This document shows positions 52,832 to 60,849 of a stretch of DNA of 64,000 bases, piece by piece. Position numbers and translations under genes: made by a program. This DNA is from Sporomusa termitida. Lineage in GTDB: Bacteria; Bacillota; Negativicutes; Sporomusales; Sporomusaceae. The notes under the pieces were generated by a model that did no database searches, was not told the origin of the DNA, and saw nothing but the letters and a program-made list of their open reading frames with translations. How positions within the stretch are numbered: the first letter of the stretch is position 1; each line of letters begins with the position of its first letter. Location: positions 4,218,501 through 4,282,500 of the forward strand of contig NZ_CP036259.1 in assembly GCF_007641255.1 (NCBI RefSeq). Direction: 5' to 3'.

Positions 52832-53944
52832 CTATTCCAGCATACTTTTTCTTTTATTCTCCATGTATTTATGCCAGGCATGGAGCAGCAAGGACACGCC
52901 GATAATGCCATAAGCGATAAACACCCGGAAAAACTCGCCGATTTGCGCATCGCCGAATAAATTGTTGCCGGCCTGCGGCGATACAATAAACAACGTATGA
53001 AAAAGCAAAGTGCCGATGACCGCATCGGTAATTGTCGCTTTGGCCACAGTGGCGCCACCGATTAACAGCGCGGCAATCGCAAACATCCCCACTTGTTCGT
53101 GACTGTTATAGGTATTTAAGGTGCCGATGTTCTGCAAAAATATGATCTGGCCCCAGGCGGCCAGGATGGTTGATATCGTGATCGCAATCAGGCGGATTTT
53201 ATCAGTGGGAATCCCGGCCACCTGCGCAATATGCAGGTCCTGGCCCAAGGCTCTGAAATCCTGCCCGATTTTTGTGGTAACAATAAACCGGGTAAACCAC
53301 GCCAGGGCAATGACGGTTAAAAAAGTCACGACCGGAATGGTGATGCCGCCGATTTTAAAATAAAGCAGTTTATCCAAAGCATACTGGATAAACTTAAGGT
53401 CTATGGCATTCTTTAAGCCCACACCGCTTTTCAGAACGATTTCCGGATTGTAAATAGGAATCAGCGTACCGATAAACAGCAGAAACACCAATTGCCACAG
53501 TCCGTTGGCGAAAAAGCCCAGGATCATGCTTGTGATCATTTCGCGGCCTTTTGTCCTATTTAAGGTAAGACCGGTGAGATACCCAAATAAAACCGCAAAG
53601 GGCGTGGCTACCAGGACCGAGGCGGTAAATCCGGCCAGTCCGCCAATATCCCAGATTTTAACCGCAATCAGGCCAATCTGACCGGCCATAGCCCCGATAA
53701 CCAGCGCAAAATTAAGCCCCATACCCGCCAATACAGGAATAATCAGGGCAATAACCAGAAACAGGTTGCGGGACAAGCGGACCACCAGCTCGTTGATGAC
53801 AAATTTTAACGGTAATTCCGACGCAATTGTGGTAACAATACACAGAGCCAGGAAAATCAGCGGCACTAGATTGGCTCTGAGAAAATTTTTCAGCCAGTCA
53901 AGGGAAAACACTTGTTTCGCCTGGGTTACCAATCCTGTATTCAT
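52832..53944 (-). CDS. ABC transporter permease (BPD_transp_2/nucleoside-sugar type), second permease
   Basis: 370 residues with about eight to ten membrane helices. It has VLAGMGLNFALVIGAMAGQIGLI and FRALGQDLHIAQVAGIPTDKIR (cytoplasmic coupling loop), and ALLIGGATVAKATITDAVIGTLLF near the end, typical of the RbsC/BmpC-type permeases. The start at 53944 lies one base after the stop of the first permease gene. With the first permease it forms the membrane channel for the DUF3798 importer. The substrate is not known for this family branch. Confidence 0.88.
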   Translation of the reverse strand: MNTGLVTQAKQVFSLDWLKNFLRANLVPLIFLALCIVTTIASELPLKFVINELVVRLSRNLFLVIALIIPVLAGMGLNFALVIGAMAGQIGLIAVKIWDIGGLAGFTASVLVATPFAVLFGYLTGLTLNRTKGREMITSMILGFFANGLWQLVFLLFIGTLIPIYNPEIVLKSGVGLKNAIDLKFIQYALDKLLYFKIGGITIPVVTFLTVIALAWFTRFIVTTKIGQDFRALGQDLHIAQVAGIPTDKIRLIAITISTILAAWGQIIFLQNIGTLNTYNSHEQVGMFAIAALLIGGATVAKATITDAVIGTLLFHTLFIVSPQAGNNLFGDAQIGEFFRVFIAYGIIGVSLLLHAWHKYMENKRKSMLE

Positions 53945-53945
53945 A

Positions 53946-54986
53946 TTAGTGATTACCTCCCACTTTTGTCAAAGCGTAGAGAATAACCCCGTTGCTGACA
54001 ATAATACGAATGACCTCCGACAAGTTCCCGACATTGACTGCCGAATTAATAACCGGCAAGGAGATGGTTAATAGTGTCTGAAACAGGATTGTACCGGCCA
54101 CCACATGGGCAATCGTTGCCTTTTTGGCGGTCGCACCCCCGATTAAGATCGCGGCCGTCGCCGCAAACGGCATCATGAGCGGCGCCTGGTACAGCTGCAA
54201 AAAACCAAAACTCTGGGAATATACCAGCATGCCGATCCCCCCCAGGACAGTCGACATTACCGTGCCAATCATCCGCTGCCGGTCAACATCAATCCCGGTG
54301 GCGATGGCAAATTTCGGATTATCGCCGGCAGCCATCATCGCAATACCGGTTTTGGATCTCATAAACAGCCATATGAGTAAACAGAAAATAGCCACAAACA
54401 GTATCGCCCCGGTCGGAATCTTCGAGCTAAAAAACGGAATCGCCAGCAGGTCGTCCAAAACTTTAGCATATCGGCCGCCAAGGGATATGGTGGTCCGCAG
54501 GCCGCTGCCGCCAATGGCCCAGATCATCTCCGGGCTTTTAAACGGCATGAGCAGCCAGCCAATCGACATCAGTGATACGATCGCAAATCCCATATACGTA
54601 CCTACTGTCATCTCATCGCCTTTTACCTTGTTTAGGATCCAGCCGTACCAATAGCCCATGGCTGCCGACAATGGAATCGATATGACCACCGCCCACATAA
54701 ACGCCGACAGCCCGCGCATATCCATTTCAATGCTGATACAGCCGGCCAGCAGCCCGGTAATAATGCCTAAAGACAAGCCGAAGTTTATGCCGGTCCCGGC
54801 TACAATACTAGGCACCATGGCCAGGACCAGGATGCCGTTCATAGCGATTCTCACCAGGGAATCGCCAGCCATCGCCGGAATGTCCTGCTTTTGAAAAACC
54901 GCCAGAATAATTAAAAACAGCAAAAATATTGTAATGCAAACCTTGGGATACCCGTATCTATCGGTCAGCTTGTGCCAGAGCTTCAT
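53946..54986 (-). CDS. ABC transporter permease (BPD_transp_2 type), first permease
   Basis: 346 residues, polytopic. It contains VAGTGINFGLSLGIITGLLAG, AAGDNPKFAIATGIDVDRQRMIG (coupling loop) and AAILIGGATAKKATIAHVVAG, matching its partner's pattern, so the two permeases are paralogues. The ATG at 54986 lies one base past the ATPase stop and follows GAGGAGG; an upstream in-frame start at 55010 would overlap the ATPase. It is part of the operon with the duplicated-ABC ATPase and the M24 peptidase. Confidence 0.88.
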   Translation of the reverse strand: MKLWHKLTDRYGYPKVCITIFLLFLIILAVFQKQDIPAMAGDSLVRIAMNGILVLAMVPSIVAGTGINFGLSLGIITGLLAGCISIEMDMRGLSAFMWAVVISIPLSAAMGYWYGWILNKVKGDEMTVGTYMGFAIVSLMSIGWLLMPFKSPEMIWAIGGSGLRTTISLGGRYAKVLDDLLAIPFFSSKIPTGAILFVAIFCLLIWLFMRSKTGIAMMAAGDNPKFAIATGIDVDRQRMIGTVMSTVLGGIGMLVYSQSFGFLQLYQAPLMMPFAATAAILIGGATAKKATIAHVVAGTILFQTLLTISLPVINSAVNVGNLSEVIRIIVSNGVILYALTKVGGNH

Positions 54987-54987
54987 A

Positions 54988-56589
54988 CTATACAGCCTCC
55001 TCGCGGTCACTGTATTTGCCGGCCATGGCTAAGCCAAATTCAACGTCTGGTGCCGTTGGACTCAATATGGCTTCAATTTTCCCACCATAGACAATGGCCA
55101 CCCGGTCACAAATTGACCTTAATTCACTAAGTTCACTGGAAGTAACGACAATGGTCATACCCCATTCCAGATTCAGCTTGACCAGCAAATCCAGCAGTAA
55201 TTTTTTGGCCCCAATGTCAATGCCGCGGGTCGGCTCGGAAACGAACAGGATCTCCGGTTGCAGCGTCAATGCTCTGGCCACACAGACTTTCTGCTGATTG
55301 CCGCCGCTAAGCCGTCTGGTGATTTGCGTCGGACCGGTACAGCGGATATCAAGGTCTTTAATCATCTGGAGCGCGTGCTCCCGGATTTTCTTATAATCAG
55401 CCATCTGTATTGCCTTAATCCCCAGGAAGGGCTTGAGAAATTCCCCGCGTATCTGCATGCTTGTCATCATAATATTCAGCTCAATCGAGGTGTCCAGCAG
55501 CAGTCCCACACCTCTTCTGTCTTCAGAAACGAAAGCCAGCTTGTTTTGAATGGCTTTTTTAGGATTGTTAAGTTCCAGCAGGCTTTGCTCCTTATACACT
55601 TCCCCGGTGGCAGGATAGAGTCCCATCACCCCGTTGGCCACCCCGATCTTCCCCTGCCCCGCCAGTCCGGCCAAACCCAAAATTTCTCCCTGCTTCACAT
55701 CCAGATTAATATTTTTCACCATTTCTCCCGGCATTGTCACACTCATATTTCTGATAGAAAGCACTACTTCCTGCGATTGTACCGCTTTGGCTGTTGGCAC
55801 GATCCTCTCCACATTTTTCCCAATCATCATTTCCGCGATCTTCTCCAGGTTTGCTTCTCCCTGGGTCATGAAGCCGACATTGGCCCCATCCCGCAAAACA
55901 GTAATGGCATCAGCAACCGCCAGGACTTCATCCAGGCGATGGGTAATAAAGAGAATGGCGATCCCCTGGGCGGCCAGTATTCTCATTGTAGCCAGCAGCT
56001 TATCGGCTTCACTTTCCGTAAGCACCGCTGTCGGTTCGTCAAACACCAGCAAGCGGATATTTTCTTTGTCTATCTCCCTGGCAATCTCCACAAACTGCAT
56101 ATACCCGACCGGCAGCCCCGCCACCGGCAGCCAGTCATCCACATTCATTCCCAGCGTTTTAAGTGCCTTTTGCGCATCCTTGCGCATTGCCGGCAGGTCC
56201 AGGGATTTGAGACTGGTGCCGGCGACTTTACTGATAAGATTGTGCCTGGTGGTTTCCCGGTTGAGTTTAATATTCTCCGTAATCGTAAAGCCGGGCAGCA
56301 GCATAAATTCCTGATGCACCATACCAATGCCCAGATCCATTGCTGTTTTGGGTGATTCTATCGCCACAGGTTTGCCTTCAAAAGTAATCTCGCCTTTAAT
56401 CCCGCCCGTGCTGTAGATAACAGGCATGCCGAAGAGGATATTCATCATTGTCGATTTTCCGGCCCCGTTTTCGCCGACTAAGGCATGGATTTCTCCCGGT
56501 TTTACTTGCAGTGTTACCCCTTTTAACACCTTGTTGCCAAAATAGTCTTTGACAATATTTTTCATCTCAAGTATATAATTTGCAGCCAT
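54988..56589 (-). CDS. Sugar/nucleoside-type ABC transporter ATPase with two ABC domains
   Basis: 533 residues, the RbsA/MglA arrangement. The first domain has Walker A GENGAGKSTMMN and Walker B LLVFDEPTAVLTESE; the second has the degenerate Walker A GLAGQGKIGV normal for this family, the signature RLSGGNQQKVCVARALT and Walker B ILFVSEPTRGIDIGAK. It energises the two permeases encoded downstream, which follow with almost no gap. A 14-bp stem-loop separates it from the binding-protein gene upstream. Confidence 0.92.
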   Translation of the reverse strand: MAANYILEMKNIVKDYFGNKVLKGVTLQVKPGEIHALVGENGAGKSTMMNILFGMPVIYSTGGIKGEITFEGKPVAIESPKTAMDLGIGMVHQEFMLLPGFTITENIKLNRETTRHNLISKVAGTSLKSLDLPAMRKDAQKALKTLGMNVDDWLPVAGLPVGYMQFVEIAREIDKENIRLLVFDEPTAVLTESEADKLLATMRILAAQGIAILFITHRLDEVLAVADAITVLRDGANVGFMTQGEANLEKIAEMMIGKNVERIVPTAKAVQSQEVVLSIRNMSVTMPGEMVKNINLDVKQGEILGLAGLAGQGKIGVANGVMGLYPATGEVYKEQSLLELNNPKKAIQNKLAFVSEDRRGVGLLLDTSIELNIMMTSMQIRGEFLKPFLGIKAIQMADYKKIREHALQMIKDLDIRCTGPTQITRRLSGGNQQKVCVARALTLQPEILFVSEPTRGIDIGAKKLLLDLLVKLNLEWGMTIVVTSSELSELRSICDRVAIVYGGKIEAILSPTAPDVEFGLAMAGKYSDREEAV

Positions 56590-56685
56590 TTGTCATCCCC
56601 CTGCGGATACATTTTCAGACATCGTAAGCAAAGCAGGCTGATTTATCTTTATCAGCCTTGCTTGGGAGAAACCGCCGGTTTTTAA

Positions 56686-56722
56686 CTAAGCCTCAGCGGG
56701 CAATACTGCCGCTGAGGCTTAG
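56686..56722 (-). promoter_or_regulatory. Intercistronic stem-loop between binding protein and ATPase genes
   Basis: A perfect 14-bp stem (56686-56699 with 56709-56722) with a 9-nt loop starts 8 bp past the binding-protein stop codon. No real T-tract follows, so it more likely stabilises the 5' message or allows partial read-through than stops transcription fully. This is common in importers that need excess binding protein. Confidence 0.65.
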
Positions 56723-56729
56723 TTCCACA

Positions 56730-57890
56730 TTATAGCGTTATATAATCAATAAGAATCAGGTAGAAATTATCAAGCACAACCTCTTGGCCGGCTTTGTCGG
56801 TGGTCGTAAGAGTTTGCGCCTCAATCTTGGTACCTGCTGCTGCCGATAGTTTCTGCATAAGAATTTCTTTGTTGTTCCGCTCGGTGAATTTGCCTTCCGC
56901 CCAGTCTTTGGCATATTCCACACCGGCTTCGATGAAGGTCATCGTGACCGGGACCGGCCAGGTGGAGAACCGGCCTGTGCCGTTTTTCGCAGCGAGCTTG
57001 GCTTTGATTTCTCCGATCACATAGTCAACGTCACCGGCTTTGTCGGCCGGAATCTGAATGCCGAGAGCCCCGGGATAACCATGGTACGGGCTGGGACAGC
57101 ATTGCTGGGCGTCAATACCGCCGGCATCCAGGGTAGCCTTAATCAGTGGCTCCTGCATAGCGCAATTGGTATTGAAGAAATTGGTGTTTTTGCCATATTC
57201 GTTAATTTTGCGCGGGATATCTTCCAGCATAAACTGCTGTGCTCCCGGTACCCCGGCATCCCCCAGCGGATCAGGCGCTGTGGCGTCAACAAATTTCAAG
57301 CCAATCTTCTCAGCTTCCACTTTCATGATATCTCTTCTTTGGGCCAGCAAGGGGTAAGACATATGACGCGGGAAAGAATAGTGGACCAAGGTCGTTGCCC
57401 CTAGTTTCTTCGCTTGCGCAGGAATGGTTTTGCCCATGGCCAGCTCATCAGTATTAAGCACAATATCCACTTTTTTAGCAACCATATCCGGATCTTCGCC
57501 AGGCACACCGGCAATCAGCAGAATGTCCGGCCTGACTTCCCTCACCTTTTCAAAGGCGGCGGCGGCCCCGGGTACAGCCTGGCACATAATAATTGCTTTG
57601 CAATCAGGGTCAGCAGCAAAAGCCAGCATATTGGCAATGGTTGTTTCCTGCTCTTTCATAAAATTATCAGGAGTAGTCTTAAACAGGATGACATCTTTAC
57701 CATACTTTTTAACCATTTTTTCGGCCGCCCGGTATTCTTCCTCATTTTGAGCAACCGTGTTGGTCATTATCCCGATTTTGACCTTTTTAGAAGCGTTGGC
57801 TGCATCACCTGACGTTGTTGAGCTGCCGCACCCGGTAAACACAACCAGCAACATCATTGTAAGCAACAGTAAAAAACCTTTTTTAAACAT
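56730..57890 (-). CDS. DUF3798 family solute-binding lipoprotein
   Basis: 386 residues. A lipoprotein signal peptide ends in FTGC (C21), followed by Ser/Thr/Gly-rich linker. The mature part (KVKIGIMTNTVAQNEEEYRAAE, AIIMCQAVPGAAAAFEKV, LVHYSFPRHMSYPLLAQR, TNCAMQEPLI) matches the DUF3798 family, which I know only as uncharacterised exported proteins with a periplasmic-binding-like fold. Being first in the ABC operon, it is the probable substrate-binding component. Start 57890 has a GGGGAG site. The solute is unknown; neighbours point to a small peptide or amino acid derivative. Confidence 0.88.
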   Translation of the reverse strand: MFKKGFLLLLTMMLLVVFTGCGSSTTSGDAANASKKVKIGIMTNTVAQNEEEYRAAEKMVKKYGKDVILFKTTPDNFMKEQETTIANMLAFAADPDCKAIIMCQAVPGAAAAFEKVREVRPDILLIAGVPGEDPDMVAKKVDIVLNTDELAMGKTIPAQAKKLGATTLVHYSFPRHMSYPLLAQRRDIMKVEAEKIGLKFVDATAPDPLGDAGVPGAQQFMLEDIPRKINEYGKNTNFFNTNCAMQEPLIKATLDAGGIDAQQCCPSPYHGYPGALGIQIPADKAGDVDYVIGEIKAKLAAKNGTGRFSTWPVPVTMTFIEAGVEYAKDWAEGKFTERNNKEILMQKLSAAAGTKIEAQTLTTTDKAGQEVVLDNFYLILIDYITL

Positions 57891-58220
57891 CTAAATCTCC
57901 CCTCCATGTTCATAAAAATATGAGTAAAGAAGCTTTTCTTCTTAACTGCCAGCCATTGCCTGTTCCCTCTAACCCTTACCTATATTTACCTAATATTAAC
58001 ATAGCAAAATTATCCGGTCAATAATCAAATTTATAATAGTGAATATATTTAGAATTTTAAGTAAAAATTTGTCGAATCCAGCAGCAATCTTCATGCCTGT
58101 AAATTTATTTTAAAAAAGCCGTCCCCAATTCACCATCTGATTGTGGCTGCAGGGAAAAAGCGGCCGGGGCGGTACCGGGGCGCAGGCCGGCTGGACCTGT
58201 TCTTAAAGGGGAAAAAAATA
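57891..58220. other. Intergenic region upstream of the DUF3798 operon
   Basis: AT-rich sequence that must hold the operon's promoter. I looked for a -24/-12 sigma-54 element like that of the hypD operon and did not find a convincing one. No gene is evident. Confidence 0.4.
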
Positions 58221-58249
58221 AAAACCCGCGGCCAGAGCCGCGGGTTTTT
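58221..58249. terminator. Bidirectional terminator
   Basis: AAAACCCGCGGC (58221-58232) pairs perfectly with GCCGCGGGTTTT (58237-58248) around a 4-nt loop. It ends the leftward map transcript. Confidence 0.85.
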
Positions 58250-58331
58250 ATTATTGCTTCTTAACCTGGCATTAGCTTTCCCTGATAAATCTAACCGCAG
58301 GGATGCTCCGGCCCCCAACGGCTAAAGAAAT

Positions 58332-59078
58332 TTATAATTGCGTCAGTATAACAGTTTCTGACTCTAGCACAGCCAGCGTATGCTCATACTGAATGCAGAT
58401 AGAGTTATCAATAGTCCGGGCCGTCCAGCCGTCCCGATCGATTTTGGCCTGCCATTTGCCATTGGTAATCATGGGCTCAATCGCAATGACCATTCCCGGT
58501 TTAATCACCGGGCCGCGCCCGGGCTGCCCATAATGGGGAATCTGGGGTTCCTCCCACAAATTCTGCCCGATGCCATGACCACAAAATTCGCGCACAACAC
58601 CATAATGGAACTGTTCCGCATACCGTTGAATGACAGCCCCAATATCGCCGATGCGCTTGCCCGGCCGGGCCTGCTCAATCCCTAAATCCAGGCATTCTTT
58701 CGTGACCCGCATCAATTGCGCAAGCGCCGGCGTTATTGGGCCGACAGCATAGGACCAGGCCGAATCACCATGATAGCCCTCTAGCTTAACACCAATATCA
58801 ATCGTAATGACATCACCGTCTTGCAGCGCGGTCTGATCCGGTATCCCATGGCAAATAACATCATTAATCGATGTGCAAATACAAGCGGGAAAGCCGTGAT
58901 GGCCTTTAAAGCTGGGAATTCCCCCGGCTGCCAGAATAAATTTTTCCGCAATCTGATCCAATTCCTTAGTAGTAATCCCTGGTTGAATGGATTTTTCCAG
59001 AACAGCATGACACTGGGCCACAATCCGCCCGGCCTCTCGCATGATCTGGACCTCTCTGTCTGATTTGAGTATGATCAT
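58332..59078 (-). CDS. map: Type I methionine aminopeptidase
   Basis: 248 residues, usual length for bacterial MetAP Ia. It removes the N-terminal methionine from nascent proteins. Motifs: HHGFPACICTSINDVICHGIP (His79-type substrate residue and CHG), IDIGVKLEGYHGDSAWSYAVG (two Asp ligands), FCGHGIG (His), IEPM (Glu) and QYEHTL (Glu). It stands alone, away from the ribosomal gene cluster where the housekeeping map usually lies, so it may be a second copy. Confidence 0.93.
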   Translation of the reverse strand: MIILKSDREVQIMREAGRIVAQCHAVLEKSIQPGITTKELDQIAEKFILAAGGIPSFKGHHGFPACICTSINDVICHGIPDQTALQDGDVITIDIGVKLEGYHGDSAWSYAVGPITPALAQLMRVTKECLDLGIEQARPGKRIGDIGAVIQRYAEQFHYGVVREFCGHGIGQNLWEEPQIPHYGQPGRGPVIKPGMVIAIEPMITNGKWQAKIDRDGWTARTIDNSICIQYEHTLAVLESETVILTQL

Positions 59079-59141
59079 TACTATTCCCCTTCCAGTGTAA
59101 CCATAAGTTGAGTCAAAACAGCCCCAACCCCGCAGCTACGC

Positions 59142-59606
59142 TTATTCTATAACCCTGTCCCCGGTGCTGCCCTGATCGGCCAATACCATGGACAAAATAG
59201 GATAAGGCTTGCCGGCTGCGTCAACCGCAGACCGGCCGGCTACCCTAAAGCCCATATGCAGATAAAAGCCGACAGCCTGGTGGTTTTGCTCATTTACGTC
59301 TACCTGTTTCACATTCTGCTGCTTGATTGCATACATCAGCAATTTTTTGCCGATGCCTGTGCCCCGTTCACGCGCATCAATAAACAGCATTTCCAGTTTA
59401 TCCTCTACTATGCCCATAAAGCCGGTAATCTTTTGGCTGCTATCCAGATGGCAGAATAAATTCACCTGCGGAAAATACTCCTGCAAAATTAACGGTTTAT
59501 AGAATTGAATATCAGCTTCGGTCAGGAAAGTATGGGTTGCCCGTACTGACCCCTCCCAAACCTTGAGCAGTTCTTCATACTGCTTAACCGCTGGCGGTAT
59601 GATCAT
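59142..59606 (-). CDS. GNAT family N-acetyltransferase
   Basis: 154 residues. It has KVWEGSVRATHTFLTEADI, seen in YjaB-like acetyltransferases, then the acetyl-CoA site around FIDARERGTGIGKKLL (R-x-x-G-x-G), and NEQNHQAVGFYLHMGFRVAGR. It transfers acetyl from acetyl-CoA to an unknown amine. It lies 63 bp upstream of the map gene on the same strand, possibly cotranscribed. No ligand can be predicted. Confidence 0.87.
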   Translation of the reverse strand: MIIPPAVKQYEELLKVWEGSVRATHTFLTEADIQFYKPLILQEYFPQVNLFCHLDSSQKITGFMGIVEDKLEMLFIDARERGTGIGKKLLMYAIKQQNVKQVDVNEQNHQAVGFYLHMGFRVAGRSAVDAAGKPYPILSMVLADQGSTGDRVIE

Positions 59607-59730
59607 TTATCATTTCCTTTCTGTACCACTGAGCAGTGTACTTATACTATTACTAGAAATTATAGCACGCACCCCCTAAGAATTCCAGGAATCGTGCGAA
59701 CCACCAGTTTGCAATATTATATCACAATAA

Positions 59731-59815
59731 CGAAAACACGGCTGGCGCCGAGCCTTGGGCGCAGCGTAAGCCGACGTTGCCCTGATCCAGCGAAAGCTAT
59801 ACCTTCTGTCAGGTT
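59731..59815 (+). repeat. REP-like dispersed repeat, copy A
   Basis: About 85 bp beginning GAAAACACGGCTGGCGCC and containing GCGTAAGCCGA and a GCGAAAGCTATACCTTCTGTCAGG tail of similar sequence in copy B (60436). CGGC...GCCG arms can fold into a hairpin. Surrounding intergenic DNA (59607-60029) holds no other gene; a promoter for the next gene is likely near 59960. Confidence 0.7.
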
Positions 59816-60029
59816 ACCCTTTACCCTGCCTGCTGTTGATAATACAAGGACCTAGCAGCCGCGTTGGCTGACAGGCCCTTTTGCCGAAAACTTTTGTAAA
59901 TTATCCCGGTATACTTTTTTTGTATCTGCACTATAACTACACACATAGTTTAGTCATCTGCTATAATAAGATATACACGCAACTCACAATTCACGCCTAA
60001 AAAACGTAACCGAAGAAGGGAGACCGTTG

Positions 60030-60377
60030 ATGAATATTACCGGAGAACAAAAACTGCTGGCGATCCTTGCCCACCTGGCCTATTTACTGGGAGGACTTGG
60101 CTTCATTATCGCTCCCCTGGTCATTTTACTGCTCCGCAAGGAAGACCCGTTTGTCTACCATCACGCCAAACAAGCGTTAGTAGCGCATCTTGCTATTTTA
60201 GCCGCCTCGTTCATTACCAGCCTGTTATGCCTGATATTGGTTGGCCTGCTGCTGGTACCGGTCGTAGGACTGCTGTGGCTGGTGCTGCTCATAACGTCCG
60301 TTATCGCTGCCGTAAAAGCGGCCGACGGCCAGTTTTACGAATATCCGTTAATCCAAAGGCTGGTCAGTAAACTATAA
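60030..60377 (+). CDS. DUF4870/Tic20-like small membrane protein
   Basis: 115 residues with three to four hydrophobic helices. It opens TGEQKLLAILAHLAYLLGG and has LRKEDPFVYHHAKQALVAHL, the signature of the DUF4870 family, then a Leu/Val-rich hairpin and VKAADGQFYEYPLI at the end. The function of the family is unknown. ATG at 60030 with a GAAGGGAG site; a TTG at 60027 is an alternative. Repeat copies A and B flank the gene on both sides. Confidence 0.85.
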   Translation: MNITGEQKLLAILAHLAYLLGGLGFIIAPLVILLLRKEDPFVYHHAKQALVAHLAILAASFITSLLCLILVGLLLVPVVGLLWLVLLITSVIAAVKAADGQFYEYPLIQRLVSKL

Positions 60378-60435
60378 GCCTTATCAAAAAAACCGCCTGG
60401 GTCCTTTAGGGTATAGTCGTTCTTACTCATGTACA

Positions 60436-60520
60436 GAAAACACGGCTTGCGCCGAGCCCTTTGATGAAAGCATAAGCCGATGTGCCCTTATCCAGGCGAA
60501 AGTTATACTTTCTATCAGGA
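60436..60520 (+). repeat. REP-like dispersed repeat, copy B
   Basis: About 85 bp starting GAAAACACGGCTTGCGCCGAG, with GCATAAGCCGATG and GCGAAAGTTATACTTTCTATCAGG. It is similar over its whole length to copy A and over the first 50 bp to copy C (62961). Confidence 0.72.
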
Positions 60521-60529
60521 CAAAAAAAT

Positions 60530-60570
60530 TGCTGTTGGCCAGTTTGTGAACTGCCAACAGCGATTTTTAT
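60530..60570. terminator. Bidirectional terminator
   Basis: TTGCTGTTGGC-AGTT pairs with AACT-GCCAACAGC (60530-60545, 60550-60564) and is followed by TTTTTATTT on the plus strand and TTTTTTTGTCC on the minus strand. It can end the DUF4870 gene and the small basic protein gene. Confidence 0.82.
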
Positions 60571-60610
60571 TTATCAGCAAATCCCCCGGCTTTGGCAGAG
60601 CCGCAGGCGC

Positions 60611-60733
60611 TCAGCTCCGGGACAACTTTCTTGCCCTAGCCAGTTTCCTCAAGCCCTGATTTCCCCGTACTTTAACCGGTGTAACCGTTCCTTGCTGCTC
60701 TGCTTTCTGCTTTTGATAAAGCTGTTTTAACAT
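60611..60733 (-). CDS. Possible small basic protein (40 residues)
   Basis: An ATG at 60733 follows an AAAGGAG site and opens a frame of 40 residues rich in Lys, Arg and Gln (MLKQLYQKQKAEQQG, then LRKLARARKLSRS). There is no membrane span. A terminator follows at once. An upstream in-frame ATG at 60754 precedes that site, so it is less likely. Possibly a small nucleic-acid-associated or spore protein; that is only guesswork from charge. Confidence 0.45.
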   Translation of the reverse strand: MLKQLYQKQKAEQQGTVTPVKVRGNQGLRKLARARKLSRS

Positions 60734-60849
60734 AAATGAACCCACTCCTTTCATTTTGCCAAACCATTATAAGCATAAGTTATTCTGCATAAGCAAGAAG
60801 AAACCTTCCATAATCTGCAAACTACCCTGCTGGTTTTTTCCTTACCACT

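Noticed and set aside
57891-58220. Sigma-54 promoter for the DUF3798 operon
   Set aside because: No site with GG-N10-GC spacing and matching flanks was found, so coregulation with hypD by the same activator is not supported by sequence.
58143-58325. Open frames on both strands between the DUF3798 operon and map
   Set aside because: They run through a perfect GC-rich terminator hairpin and have low-complexity Lys/Arg/Gly content with no start signals.
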